From Corynebacterium liangguodongii (lineage in GTDB: Bacteria; Actinomycetota; Actinomycetes; Mycobacteriales; Mycobacteriaceae), in the NCBI RefSeq assembly GCF_003070865.1, contig NZ_CP026948.1:2170001-2234000 (forward strand): a DNA stretch of 64,000 nt. Direction: 5' to 3'. Under the pieces are notes generated by a model. It worked only from the letters and a program-made list of their open reading frames with translations, did no database searches and was not told the origin of the DNA. Position numbers and translations under genes: made by a program. Shown piece after piece: positions 33,578-42,650 of the stretch. Positions within the stretch are counted from its first letter, which is position 1. Each line of letters starts with the position of its first letter.

Positions 33578-34593
33578 TACCAGGCGTTCATGACATCGAG
33601 CACGCGCGGCTTGGTCGCCTCGAGCTGGCTACCAAACTGCTCCCAGTTGTGCACCCCGGTGGGGGTGAAGACCTCGGTGAAGTTCAGCCCGCTCGCCCGC
33701 GCCTTGAGCGCCCACAGGCGGGTGGTGAAGTTCGCTGCGGTCTCCAGCGCCACGGCAGAAGCGACGTGCTCCGGGCGGTAGCGCGCATCGGCCGGGCCAG
33801 GCACCGCGGAACCGGCGGAGACGTAGACGTCGGTGTTTCGCAGGTTGCCCATGTTCAAAAACGGGTCGTTTTCGAACCGGCGCGGGTTGAACGTCGAGCC
33901 GTACATCGCGTTGATGTTGTAGCCGCCCCCATCGAGCAGGGCGAAGCGCATGAAGGTCTGCGCGCCCGGCAGCGTGGTGGTGAGGTAGCCCGAGAACGAC
34001 AGAACCTGGCGAAACTGATCCGGGTGCTTCGCTGCGAGGTTCATCGCGCCCGTGCCGCCCATGGACAGGCCGAGGATCGAGTTGTTGTTGCGCGCGATGC
34101 CGAAGTGCTGCTCCAGGTATGCGGGCAGCTCGCTAGTGAGGAAGGTCTCCCACTTGTAGACGACCGGGTTGTTGAAGTCGTAGGTGGCAGGCGCGCGCCA
34201 GTCTGCGTAGAAGGACGACTGCCCGCCGATCGGCATCACGAGGGTGATGTTCGAGTGCTCGTAGGTCTTCGCGGCGTTGACGTCGTTGACCCACGCGTTG
34301 GAGCGCTCGGTGGCGCGCAGGCCGTCGAGCATGTAGAGTGCGGCGTTTCCGCCGCGCTCGGCGGGCTGGATCTGCACCGGGATGATGCGCCCCATCGCCG
34401 CCGAGTAGACGTCGCAGCGCTGGACCCAGTAGGCAACACCCGGGTCCCACTCGCAGGCTCCGGTGGCGTCTGGGCGCAGCCAGTCTCGGTTCGTCGCGTG
34501 CGCCTTCGGCGCCGCGACAACCAATGACGCAGCCAGGGCAAAGATGACGAGCAGCGCATACACGGCGCGCTTGAAAGAAATGCTCGCGTTCAC
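33577..34593 (-). CDS. Antigen 85-type mycolyltransferase without LGFP repeats
   Basis: Secreted mycolyltransferase, 338 residues. Signal peptide about 8-33 (ending APKAHA), catalytic Ser177 in ILGLSMGGTGAMN, VMPIGGQSSFYADW for substrate contact, and His in PTGVHNWEQF. It lacks the cell-wall repeats of its neighbour, as for the Cmt proteins of C. glutamicum. The start GTG 34593 has GAGGGGG nearby. It follows aftB after 90 nt and is the first mycolyltransferase in the leftward cluster. The two enzymes likely act on overlapping acceptors. Confidence 0.94.
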   Translation of the reverse strand: MNASISFKRAVYALLVIFALAASLVVAAPKAHATNRDWLRPDATGACEWDPGVAYWVQRCDVYSAAMGRIIPVQIQPAERGGNAALYMLDGLRATERSNAWVNDVNAAKTYEHSNITLVMPIGGQSSFYADWRAPATYDFNNPVVYKWETFLTSELPAYLEQHFGIARNNNSILGLSMGGTGAMNLAAKHPDQFRQVLSFSGYLTTTLPGAQTFMRFALLDGGGYNINAMYGSTFNPRRFENDPFLNMGNLRNTDVYVSAGSAVPGPADARYRPEHVASAVALETAANFTTRLWALKARASGLNFTEVFTPTGVHNWEQFGSQLEATKPRVLDVMNAW

Positions 34594-34683
34594 AGGACCC
34601 CCTCGGGTTTGTCATGGAATAGTGATGTTTACGTTATCAAGTCGTTGTCATCCGCGCCAATAAATCGACATCCGTCAAGGCCG

Positions 34684-36552
34684 CTAGAGATCCCGGGGCC
34701 AGGCGACCCGGGGGCCCACCAGCCCGACGTCTTCGCCGGCGTTGATCCGACTCAGCGTGGATTCATCGAGGTAGGCGGCGGGGTCGTCGTCAAGCGAGAG
34801 GTGCCGACCTGCCGTGAGAGAGAACTTGATGTTGGAGATAAACCTCGACCAGCTCAGCGGCTCCCGCGAGGTCGCGAGCAGCTCGCGGATCTCGGGTGTG
34901 CGCAGCGCGGCCCGCGCCTGCATGATTTTAATGCGATCGGCCGGCTCCGGCAGCGCGGCGACGTCGACGCCGGTATCGGCGATCTGCCACTCGGGCGGCA
35001 AGAGCTTGTCATGGCCGATGCGCGCGTCAGGTAGCCGCGGCATCCGCGCGGCAAGGGGCGTGGCCAGGCCCACGGTATCGAGCACGCGCACGTCTAGTCC
35101 CGCATTCATGCTGGTCATACCGAGGTTGACCAGGTAGAGCGTGAGCGGCTGGACGTTTAGATCACTTGCTTCCGGCGTGCGCGGGCGCGGGAGCCACTCG
35201 TAAGCGCCGGGCGCCGCGGGGTCGGCGGCGACCTGTACGAGGTGGATCTGCGCGGCGCCGGAGCGCTGCGCCTGCGCGATCGCCTCGTGGTAGTTGCTCA
35301 TGAGCCGCCAGCTCAAGAAGTCCTCCGCGTAGAGGGGGGCGCGGCCGCGAGATCCGAGCTGCCCGGTCGTCGCCCACACCCAGAAGCCGCGCTCGTCCAC
35401 CACCCCAAGCTGCGCTTTCGAATCCGGCGGCAGCGGCTCGAAGGCATGCCCCCTGGCCACCACGACGGTGGCCCAAACGAACACCGCGAGGCACACCGCG
35501 GTGATCCGCTTCGTCAGCGGCACCGCCATGACCGGCAGGAGCAGGGCGAAAAGTGGTAGCAGGAGCATGCGCCCGTGCATAAAGTCCCCGCCCACGCGCA
35601 ACACGTAGAGGACGTGGAGGAACCCGCACCCGAGCGCAAGGGCGACGATCGCGGTGCCGCGGCTCACCTCGTCCCGAGGCAAGACCGCCTCGGCGGTGAT
35701 CGCGCGCGCTCCGGTCCGGGCGGCTCTCGTTCGGGCGGCGATAGCACCCACCGCGAGCGCCGCCGCGGCGATCAGCCACAGCGCGTAAGTGCCGGCGAAA
35801 TCCCACAGGTATGCCATGCCTTCACCCCAGGCGGAGTCGGAGGCGGACTTCGCCACCGCGGTGTGGGGCGTCACAAGCCCGTAGTAGCCCATGCGGAAGA
35901 CCTGGTAGGCGGCAGGGATGGGAAGTGCGACGAGGAGGATCTTCCACCAGGCTCGCGGGGTGGCGGCGAGCAGCAGCAGGCCGGTCACCCCGCCGTAGAG
36001 CGCCAGCTCTGGGCGAACCAGCCAGGACAGCCCGCTCCAGACGGCCAGCCAGTAGCCCACCGGGGCGGGCGCGTGGGTCCTTGGGGGCTGCGCCCACCGC
36101 ACGAGCAGCGCCCACCACAGCCCGAACCAAAACAGCGAAAGGCCCCATTCCAACCCGGAGGTGGCGAAGTCCCGGGCCGGGGGAAGGGCGAGGTAGATGA
36201 TGACGCCGAAGGGCAGCACCGTCTGCCCCCAGTAGCGCCCGGCCGCCCACGTAGCTAGGACGCAGGCCGCCGCGGTGAGGAGTAGTGAGAGCCACAGCGC
36301 GACGCTCTCCAACCTGGCCCCGGTGATCCAGCCGACGAGCGCGATGAGGTATTGCCACAGGGTGGAGGTGTTTGCCTCCACGCGTTCCCCGGCGTTGAAC
36401 ACCGGGCCATGCCCGGCGAGGATGTTGCGCACGGTGCGAAGCACGATGAGCCCGTCGTCGCTCATCCAGCGTTGCGCCCATCCACCAGCGAGCGCGAAAA
36501 CGCCCGCCACCAGCATCGATACCCTCAGCGAGAGGCGAGCGTTGTGAGTCAT
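34684..36552 (-). CDS. aftB: Terminal beta-(1->2)-arabinofuranosyltransferase AftB
   Basis: GT-C membrane enzyme that adds the terminal beta-arabinofuranose to arabinan, which then receives mycolates. It has 622 residues from ATG 36552 (MTHNARLSLRVSM). Around ten hydrophobic segments lie in about 8-420; the first loop contains WMSDDGLIVLRTVRN with the acidic pair used by GT-C enzymes. A soluble C-terminal domain follows (about 430-620). Synteny with UbiA and the mycolyltransferases matches mycobacterial Rv3805c. A TAAAAT hexamer overlapping the ubiA stop ends 7 nt before the start, so a leaderless internal transcript is likely. Confidence 0.93.
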   Translation of the reverse strand: MTHNARLSLRVSMLVAGVFALAGGWAQRWMSDDGLIVLRTVRNILAGHGPVFNAGERVEANTSTLWQYLIALVGWITGARLESVALWLSLLLTAAACVLATWAAGRYWGQTVLPFGVIIYLALPPARDFATSGLEWGLSLFWFGLWWALLVRWAQPPRTHAPAPVGYWLAVWSGLSWLVRPELALYGGVTGLLLLAATPRAWWKILLVALPIPAAYQVFRMGYYGLVTPHTAVAKSASDSAWGEGMAYLWDFAGTYALWLIAAAALAVGAIAARTRAARTGARAITAEAVLPRDEVSRGTAIVALALGCGFLHVLYVLRVGGDFMHGRMLLLPLFALLLPVMAVPLTKRITAVCLAVFVWATVVVARGHAFEPLPPDSKAQLGVVDERGFWVWATTGQLGSRGRAPLYAEDFLSWRLMSNYHEAIAQAQRSGAAQIHLVQVAADPAAPGAYEWLPRPRTPEASDLNVQPLTLYLVNLGMTSMNAGLDVRVLDTVGLATPLAARMPRLPDARIGHDKLLPPEWQIADTGVDVAALPEPADRIKIMQARAALRTPEIRELLATSREPLSWSRFISNIKFSLTAGRHLSLDDDPAAYLDESTLSRINAGEDVGLVGPRVAWPRDL

Positions 36553-36559
36553 TCGGAGT

Positions 36560-36565
36560 ATTTTA
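36560..36565 (-). promoter_or_regulatory. Candidate -10 (TAAAAT) of aftB overlapping the ubiA stop
   Basis: Minus-strand TAAAAT begins with the ubiA TAA stop codon and ends 7 nt before aftB ATG. Confidence 0.45.
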
Positions 36566-37546
36566 GGCGGCGACCGCCGGGATGACATAGACCGCCATGA
36601 CGATGCAGACGATCCACAGCCCGGCGAGGAGCTGGAGCACGCGGTCTTCCAGGGCGATCTCCTCGGGCGCCCCGCCGTGACCGGAATCGACCTTCGCCGC
36701 GTAGCGCAAGATGGCGATGACGAAGGGAACCATCGAGATCTGGTACCAGATCGCGGCCCCGCCACCGACCTGGCTGGAGAGCTGGAAGCCCCACAGCGCG
36801 TAGGAGAGCACGACCGCGGTGGCCGAAAGCGTCCACACAAACCGCAGGTAGGTCGCCGTGTACCCCTCCAGGGCCTTACGGATCTTCGCCCCGGTTTCCT
36901 GCGCGAGCAGCATCTCGGCGTAGCGCTTGCCGGAGGCCATAAAGAGGGACCCGAAGGCGGCGACGAGCAGGAACCATTGGGAGAGCTCGATGCCCGCGGC
37001 GACACCGCCAGCCATCGTGCGCAGCATGAACCCGGATGACACCAGCGCAATGTCGATCACGGGGATGTGCTTCCAGCCGAAGCAGTAGCCGAGCTGCAAG
37101 ACGATGTAGACTCCGATGACCCAGGCCAGTGCCGGGTTGGTGGCCAAAAACGACAGGCCGATCGCGGCCGCGATAAGGACCGCCGCCATGGCGTAGGCGA
37201 GGTTGATCGGCAGCATTCCCGAGGCGATCGGGCGGTAGCGCTTTGTGGGGTGGGCGCGGTCGGAGTCAACGTCGCGCGCGTCGTTGACCAGATAGATGGC
37301 AGAGGCGCCGCAGCAGAAGACGACGAAGGCGATGGCGACGTCGATAAGCGAGCGCCCAGTGAGCTCGTCGAGGCCCGCGGCGAGCGGGGCGGCGAGCACG
37401 AGGACGTTTTTCACCCACTGCTTCGGCCGCAGGCCCTTGACCATCGCGTCCGGGAGGTTCTTCGGAGGGGTCTTCTTCCGCGCGACGTCGACGCCCTCGG
37501 TGTGGGGCTCGGACTTGAGAAACGGCTCTTCGTGCGACTCGCTCAA
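36563..37546 (-). CDS. ubiA: Decaprenyl-phosphate phosphoribosyltransferase (UbiA family)
   Basis: Transfers 5-phosphoribose from PRPP to decaprenyl phosphate, the first membrane step toward decaprenyl-phosphoryl-arabinose. It has 327 residues. The start is TTG 37546, preceded by GAAGGAGA at proper distance; no ATG fits better. The Asp-rich motif NDARDVDSDRAHPTKRYRP lies near residue 80, and about nine hydrophobic segments follow. The TTG overlaps the stop of the phosphatase gene (TTGA). Together with the PAP2 phosphatase it forms the consecutive Rv3806c-Rv3807c pair. Confidence 0.94.
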   Translation of the reverse strand: MSESHEEPFLKSEPHTEGVDVARKKTPPKNLPDAMVKGLRPKQWVKNVLVLAAPLAAGLDELTGRSLIDVAIAFVVFCCGASAIYLVNDARDVDSDRAHPTKRYRPIASGMLPINLAYAMAAVLIAAAIGLSFLATNPALAWVIGVYIVLQLGYCFGWKHIPVIDIALVSSGFMLRTMAGGVAAGIELSQWFLLVAAFGSLFMASGKRYAEMLLAQETGAKIRKALEGYTATYLRFVWTLSATAVVLSYALWGFQLSSQVGGGAAIWYQISMVPFVIAILRYAAKVDSGHGGAPEEIALEDRVLQLLAGLWIVCIVMAVYVIPAVAA

Positions 37547-38046
37547 CGCGTCTCCTTCTCCAGTTCGATGGCCGTCTTGGCCACGCCGGCCCCGATGAGG
37601 GACCCGATCAACGTATCCGTCGGGTAATGCACGCCAAGCACCATACGCGATGTCATCATCACCGGAATGCCGACATACGGCAGCTTCGAGCCGAAAATAT
37701 CGGCCAGGTGCACCATGGCAGCGGCGGTGGAGGTGGAGTGCGAGGACGGGAAGCTCAGCCGCGAGGGCGTGGATACGCCGACCGTGATGCGCGCATCGTG
37801 CGGGCGCTGGCGGCGCACGATGCGTTTTAACACCACGGAGGCCGCGTGCGCGAGGAAGGTACCCGCGCCCATCGCGAGCCACTTTCGGCGCCTTTGCTTA
37901 TCGACGCCCACTCCCACCGCCGCGATCGCCAGCCAACCCAGGTCGTGCTCACCGAAGTGGCTCAAGCCCCGCGCGATGGTCGCTGCTTGATCGGTGAGCA
38001 GCCTGTTCTGAATGGCGACTAAGAGGTCGGCCTCACGCTTGCTCAT
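37543..38046 (-). CDS. PAP2-family decaprenyl-phosphoryl-5-phosphoribose phosphatase
   Basis: Membrane phosphatase of 167 residues, thought to remove the 5-phosphate from decaprenyl-phosphoryl-phosphoribose after UbiA. The three PAP2 motifs are intact: KRIVRRQRP, PSSHS, and SRMVLGVHYPTD. The start ATG 38046 overlaps the glfT2 end by 14 nt, and its stop overlaps the ubiA start. Mycobacterial counterpart by position: Rv3807c. Confidence 0.92.
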   Translation of the reverse strand: MSKREADLLVAIQNRLLTDQAATIARGLSHFGEHDLGWLAIAAVGVGVDKQRRRKWLAMGAGTFLAHAASVVLKRIVRRQRPHDARITVGVSTPSRLSFPSSHSTSTAAAMVHLADIFGSKLPYVGIPVMMTSRMVLGVHYPTDTLIGSLIGAGVAKTAIELEKETR

Positions 38047-39982
38047 CGAAAATCCTTCCCCAGTTCTCGCGGCTGGTCAGCTCCTCCATTGCGCCGGCGT
38101 AGGAGCGCTGTAGCTCCGGCCAGCGCCGCCGGATCTGCGTCTGAAGTTCCTTCGTCTGCGCGAGCAGGTCTTTGGCGAGCTGCTTGTCCCGCTTGCGGAA
38201 GGCTACCCCCGTGCCGCCGGCGGTGGAGACGGTGGCCGAGTCCACGCGGGAGAGGGTAAACCAGCGCGCCTCCTCCGCGGTGAGGCCCAGCTGCGGTGCC
38301 TGCCAGTGGGCCCGGTCCTCCGGCTTGCTCAGGTGGAGCAGAGACTTTGCCGCCCACGGCAGCTTCTTCACCTTGCCCAGGCGCCCGCCGACATTCTTGG
38401 TGGGCACGCCCGGCGCGCCGGTGGGTGCGGGCAGGTCCGCGGCCGATGGGATCACCTGTGCATCCGCGTAGTCCTTGCGGATGTTCTGGATGCGCGGCAG
38501 GGTCGACTCCAAGATGTCGAAGAGCTGCTCGGGCCCTTTGAGGAAGTCCTTCATCGCCTCGATCTGGATCGCCATGGTGGAGTACTCCATGCACATGAGG
38601 TGCTTGTAGGTGGACTTCATCATGTTGCGCAGGATCCCGCGGGGATCCTCGGGGCCGTAGACCGAGGCGACGATGAGGCGGTTGCGCAGGTGGAAGTAGG
38701 CCTGCCAGTCGATCGCGTCGTCCTTATCCGCCCAGGCCATGTGCCAGATTGCCGCACCCGGCCAGGTCACCGTCGGGAAGCCAGCCTGCTTCGCGCGCAG
38801 GGCGTACTCGGTGTCGTCCCACTTGATAAACAGCGGCAGCGGCAGGCCGAGTTGCTTGGCGACGACCCGCGGGAACAGGTTCATCCACCACCCGTTGTAA
38901 TCCACGTCGATGCGCCGGTGCAGGGCGCGGGAATCGTACTTCTTCGGGTCGAGGTGGTCCTCCTTCGACCCGATATACCCCAGTGGGTAGCGGGCGAAGT
39001 CGTGATCGTAGACGGCGTGCGCGGCCGGGCCCCACATGAAGGTGGCCGGCTCGACGGCCTCCCCTGTGGTGCGCAGCTGGGCGCGGTCCTGCAGGTTGAG
39101 CATCTGCCCGCCAACGAGGATCGGGCTTTTCGCGTAGCGCGCGGCCTGCACGGCGCGCAGGATGGAGTCCGGCTCGATGGCGATGTCGTCGTCCATGTAG
39201 AGGATGAACGGCGCGTCGGTGCTGTTCAGCGCCTCGTACATGATGCGCGAGTACCCGCCGGAGCCGCCGAGGTTGCCCTGCGGGAAGATCCGCAGGCGAC
39301 CGTCGAACGCGGCCTCGGCGGCGGCGAAGTCCGGCTCGTCGGCCGGGTGCTGGTCGCCCTGGTCGGGCATGAGCACGTCCGTGATCGCCTCGAGCACCAC
39401 CGGGTCCTCGGCGAGCGCGTGCAGGGCGTTGACCGCATCGCGCGGGCGGTTGAAGGTGGGGATGCCCACAGCCACCATCTTCTCCTCTGGGCCGGTGGTG
39501 GTGCCGTCGGGCATGGTCTGCGCCTCCGGCAGACGGTCGGAGCACCAGGCGGCGTTCGCGATGGTGGCGCCGGTCTCGGCGGTGACGTCGAACCACAGCC
39601 AGCCGCCGGCTTCGAAGTTGCGCAGCTCAAGCGGGATCTCCACGTGCTCGTCTTTGGCTTCGACGTTGAGCACGGAGATGCGCACGCCGTCCTGCTTCGA
39701 GCGGTAGACGGAGATCGTCGCCGCTCCCTCGACGTCCATGGCCAGGATCACGCGGTCGAGCTGGGACCAGCGCCGCCAGTAGGACGCCGGGAAGGCGTTG
39801 AAGTAGGTCTCCAAGGAGACCTCGGCGCCCTCCGGAACGCTCAGGCTGGTGCGGTCGGGCCACCTCAGGCGGGCCTTGTTCAGCTCGCCCTCGACGAGGT
39901 AGAGCATCTGCACGTCGCGCGGCTCGCCCTTACGGGGCATGAGCACGCGCTGGAGGACGTCGACTGCCAATGTGGCGCTCAC
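38033..39982 (-). CDS. glfT2: Galactofuranosyltransferase GlfT2
   Basis: Processive enzyme that polymerises the galactan of arabinogalactan with alternating beta-(1->5) and beta-(1->6) links from UDP-Galf. It has 649 residues from GTG 39982 (VSATLAVDVLQRVLMP) with GAAAGAGAG upstream; the longer open frame to 40336 lies over the promoter region and is not used. N-terminal beta domain (about 1-150), GT-A domain with VGIPTFNRP, the metal-binding LYMDDDIAIEP, FIKWDDTEYALRA (catalytic Asp pair) and AIWHMAW, then a helical C-terminal domain. Order glfT2-PAP2-ubiA-aftB is conserved with mycobacteria. Confidence 0.96.
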   Translation of the reverse strand: MSATLAVDVLQRVLMPRKGEPRDVQMLYLVEGELNKARLRWPDRTSLSVPEGAEVSLETYFNAFPASYWRRWSQLDRVILAMDVEGAATISVYRSKQDGVRISVLNVEAKDEHVEIPLELRNFEAGGWLWFDVTAETGATIANAAWCSDRLPEAQTMPDGTTTGPEEKMVAVGIPTFNRPRDAVNALHALAEDPVVLEAITDVLMPDQGDQHPADEPDFAAAEAAFDGRLRIFPQGNLGGSGGYSRIMYEALNSTDAPFILYMDDDIAIEPDSILRAVQAARYAKSPILVGGQMLNLQDRAQLRTTGEAVEPATFMWGPAAHAVYDHDFARYPLGYIGSKEDHLDPKKYDSRALHRRIDVDYNGWWMNLFPRVVAKQLGLPLPLFIKWDDTEYALRAKQAGFPTVTWPGAAIWHMAWADKDDAIDWQAYFHLRNRLIVASVYGPEDPRGILRNMMKSTYKHLMCMEYSTMAIQIEAMKDFLKGPEQLFDILESTLPRIQNIRKDYADAQVIPSAADLPAPTGAPGVPTKNVGGRLGKVKKLPWAAKSLLHLSKPEDRAHWQAPQLGLTAEEARWFTLSRVDSATVSTAGGTGVAFRKRDKQLAKDLLAQTKELQTQIRRRWPELQRSYAGAMEELTSRENWGRIFDEQA

Positions 39983-40224
39983 GAATCTCTCTTTCGGTTC
40001 GACTGGTGGTCTCGGTGAATTAACACTAGTAGGTGGCGAGGCCCGACACTTCCCCGGCGCGCGGGTAGTCGGCACCAAGCTAGAAAATATTGAGCGTGGA
40101 AGCGTTATGCACGGGCTCGTTACGGGCGTTAACGAGGTAATGTCCATTCCTTGTAAAACTCGGCACTCTGGCAATCGTGACATACAGTGTGCTGCTAACA
40201 ACCGGACGGAAGGATTGTTCGCGG
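39983..40224. other. Intergenic region between glfT2 and the DUF3800 gene
   Basis: About 240 nt between divergent genes. It holds an inverted repeat CTCGTTA/TAACGAG (40116-40136) and a candidate -10, TACAGT (40183-40188), for the rightward gene. Base composition drops noticeably from 40030 onward, marking the left edge of an apparently foreign segment. Confidence 0.5.
40183..40188 (+). promoter_or_regulatory. Candidate -10 (TACAGT) of the DUF3800 gene
   Basis: TACAGT lies about 35 nt before ATG 40225, leaving a short leader with GGACGGAAGG. No convincing -35 was found. Confidence 0.35.
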
Positions 40225-40860
40225 ATGACACAACGCATATACCTTTATGCTGATGAAACGGGGAACTTGGACTACAACGGATCCCCCAACCCACGCGGAG
40301 GGGGTGCGTCCACATACTTTGGTTTCGGAACCGCAACTTTTAACACCGCAGACCATGGCTCGGATCTACTCGAAGGGCTTCACCTCCGAGCGCACTGCGC
40401 CAAGGAAGGCATAAAGCTCGAGCGCGGATTTCATGCTGTTGATGATTCCGCTAAGACACGCAGTGAAATGTTTTCCGAAATCAAGAAACAGGCACCACGT
40501 TTTGATGCAACGTTCCTTTATAAGGAAAACGCTTATCCGAGGGTCAAACGAGAGGGGCCGATGAGGCTATACAAGATGGCCTGGTTCTTGCATCTTAAGG
40601 AGATCGCACTACGCGTTTCCCGACCTGAGGATGAACTTTTCGTAATTGTTGCTGAATTTGGAACCAAGAGCACGAAGAGAGCGGCGGTTAAAGCCGTTGA
40701 AGAGGTATGCCAACAAATTGATCGGGATATAACATTATGCGTGTGGACCTCCCAATCAGCCTGGGGTCTGCAAGTCGCTGACTATGGACTGTGGGCAATT
40801 CAGCGCACGTTAGAAGGAAAAAATGCTCTTGGTTTGAGCCCTGCATCAAGCCAACGCTAG
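40225..40860 (+). CDS. DUF3800 domain protein
   Basis: 211-residue protein of the DUF3800 family, widespread on mobile elements and suspected to be nuclease-like (RNase H-like fold), with no proven general function. The N-terminal YADETGNLD (about 8-16) is the family D-E-(S/T)-G motif. Near the C-terminus QVADYGLWAIQRTLEG matches the family Q-(I/V)-A-D segment. A central lysine-rich part (about 45-110) and a helical region follow. ATG 40225 is used; a GTG further upstream is possible. Codon use and GC are clearly lower than in both neighbours, and the gene splits the otherwise conserved glfT2-glf pair, so recent acquisition is likely. Confidence 0.85.
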   Translation: MTQRIYLYADETGNLDYNGSPNPRGGGASTYFGFGTATFNTADHGSDLLEGLHLRAHCAKEGIKLERGFHAVDDSAKTRSEMFSEIKKQAPRFDATFLYKENAYPRVKREGPMRLYKMAWFLHLKEIALRVSRPEDELFVIVAEFGTKSTKRAAVKAVEEVCQQIDRDITLCVWTSQSAWGLQVADYGLWAIQRTLEGKNALGLSPASSQR

Positions 40861-40898
40861 CCACTACATTCGCACCCTGGGGAACGCCTGAGACCAAG

Positions 40899-40960
40899 GA
40901 AACTGGCTATCCCTCCCTATAGGAAGGAAGTCCTCCCCTGGAGGACTTGTCGCCAGTTTC
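40899..40960. repeat. Nested inverted repeat (branched hairpin)
   Basis: A 9-bp outer stem, GAAACTGGC (40899-40907) with GCCAGTTTC (40952-40960), encloses a perfect 9-bp hairpin AAGTCCTCC-CCT-GGAGGACTT (40928-40948) and a weaker hairpin at about 40909-40927. In RNA this would make a three-way junction. It starts 38 nt after the DUF3800 stop, so it could be its terminator, but the layout also resembles the ends of some transposable elements. Confidence 0.6.
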
Positions 40961-41074
40961 TACTCGATAGTACCGCCCCATGTGTAACGAGTCAACCATA
41001 CGGTGAGTCCTTCCTCGATGCCGACTACCGAGCCCATTGCGAATACGGCGTCCCAATCATCCGCAGCATAAACC

Positions 41075-41080
41075 TATATT
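41075..41080 (+). promoter_or_regulatory. Candidate -10 (TATATT) for the small membrane gene
   Basis: TATATT lies 4 nt before ATG 41085 and 10 nt before ATG 41091. Confidence 0.35.
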
Positions 41081-41090
41081 TTGAATGGCC

Positions 41091-41315
41091 ATGACGAACA
41101 CCCCTGCTGCCAACTTCTCTATCAGGGGCATCCTGGTTCTCGTCGCCTCATTTTCCTTTGAGTTTCTGACCGGTTCGACAGCCGTGTTCATCGGGATCGG
41201 CGCGGAGGTTGCCGGCGCGGCGTTCCGTCCGATCGGAGCGCAGAGACCGAAGCACGAGCACGGCCTGGGAGACACCGGCTACATCGATCCCGACGAGCCG
41301 CGTCGCAACACGTAA
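41091..41315 (+). CDS. Possible small membrane protein
   Basis: Open frame of 74 residues from ATG 41091 (76 from 41085). A hydrophobic segment runs from about 12 to 45 (GILVLVASFSFEFL and following), then a basic/polar tail ending GDTGYIDPDEPRR. A near-perfect -10 hexamer just upstream supports expression as a leaderless message, and the frame stops 10 nt before the converging glf stop. No family recognised. An opposite-strand frame overlaps it but lacks a start signal. Treat as tentative. Confidence 0.42.
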   Translation: MTNTPAANFSIRGILVLVASFSFEFLTGSTAVFIGIGAEVAGAAFRPIGAQRPKHEHGLGDTGYIDPDEPRRNT

Positions 41316-41324
41316 ACGCTCGGT

Positions 41325-42599
<1,275 letters not shown>

Positions 42600-42600
42600 T

Positions 42601-42606
42601 TACAAT
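42601..42606 (+). promoter_or_regulatory. Candidate -10 (TACAAT) of the amidase gene
   Basis: TACAAT lies 44 nt before GTG 42651, leaving a leader with AACAGGAGCC as ribosome site. The -35 region is weak. Confidence 0.4.
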
Positions 42607-42650
42607 GCACACGGATTAACTCTATTCACACACGCAACAGGAGCCTTACC

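Larger units (their letters stand above)
40861..41084. other. Intergenic region right of the DUF3800 gene
   Basis: About 220 nt with no credible gene. It contains the nested hairpin at 40899-40960 and an AT-richer stretch that ends in TATATT just before a small open frame. Confidence 0.5.

Noticed and set aside
40116..40136. Left-hand counterpart of the nested hairpin, as an IS end
   Set aside because: CTCGTTA/TAACGAG is an inverted repeat but shares no sequence with 40899-40960, and no transposase is present.
41057..41275. Minus-strand 72-codon frame right of the DUF3800 gene
   Set aside because: It lacks a ribosome site or -10 and overlaps the better supported plus-strand frame.
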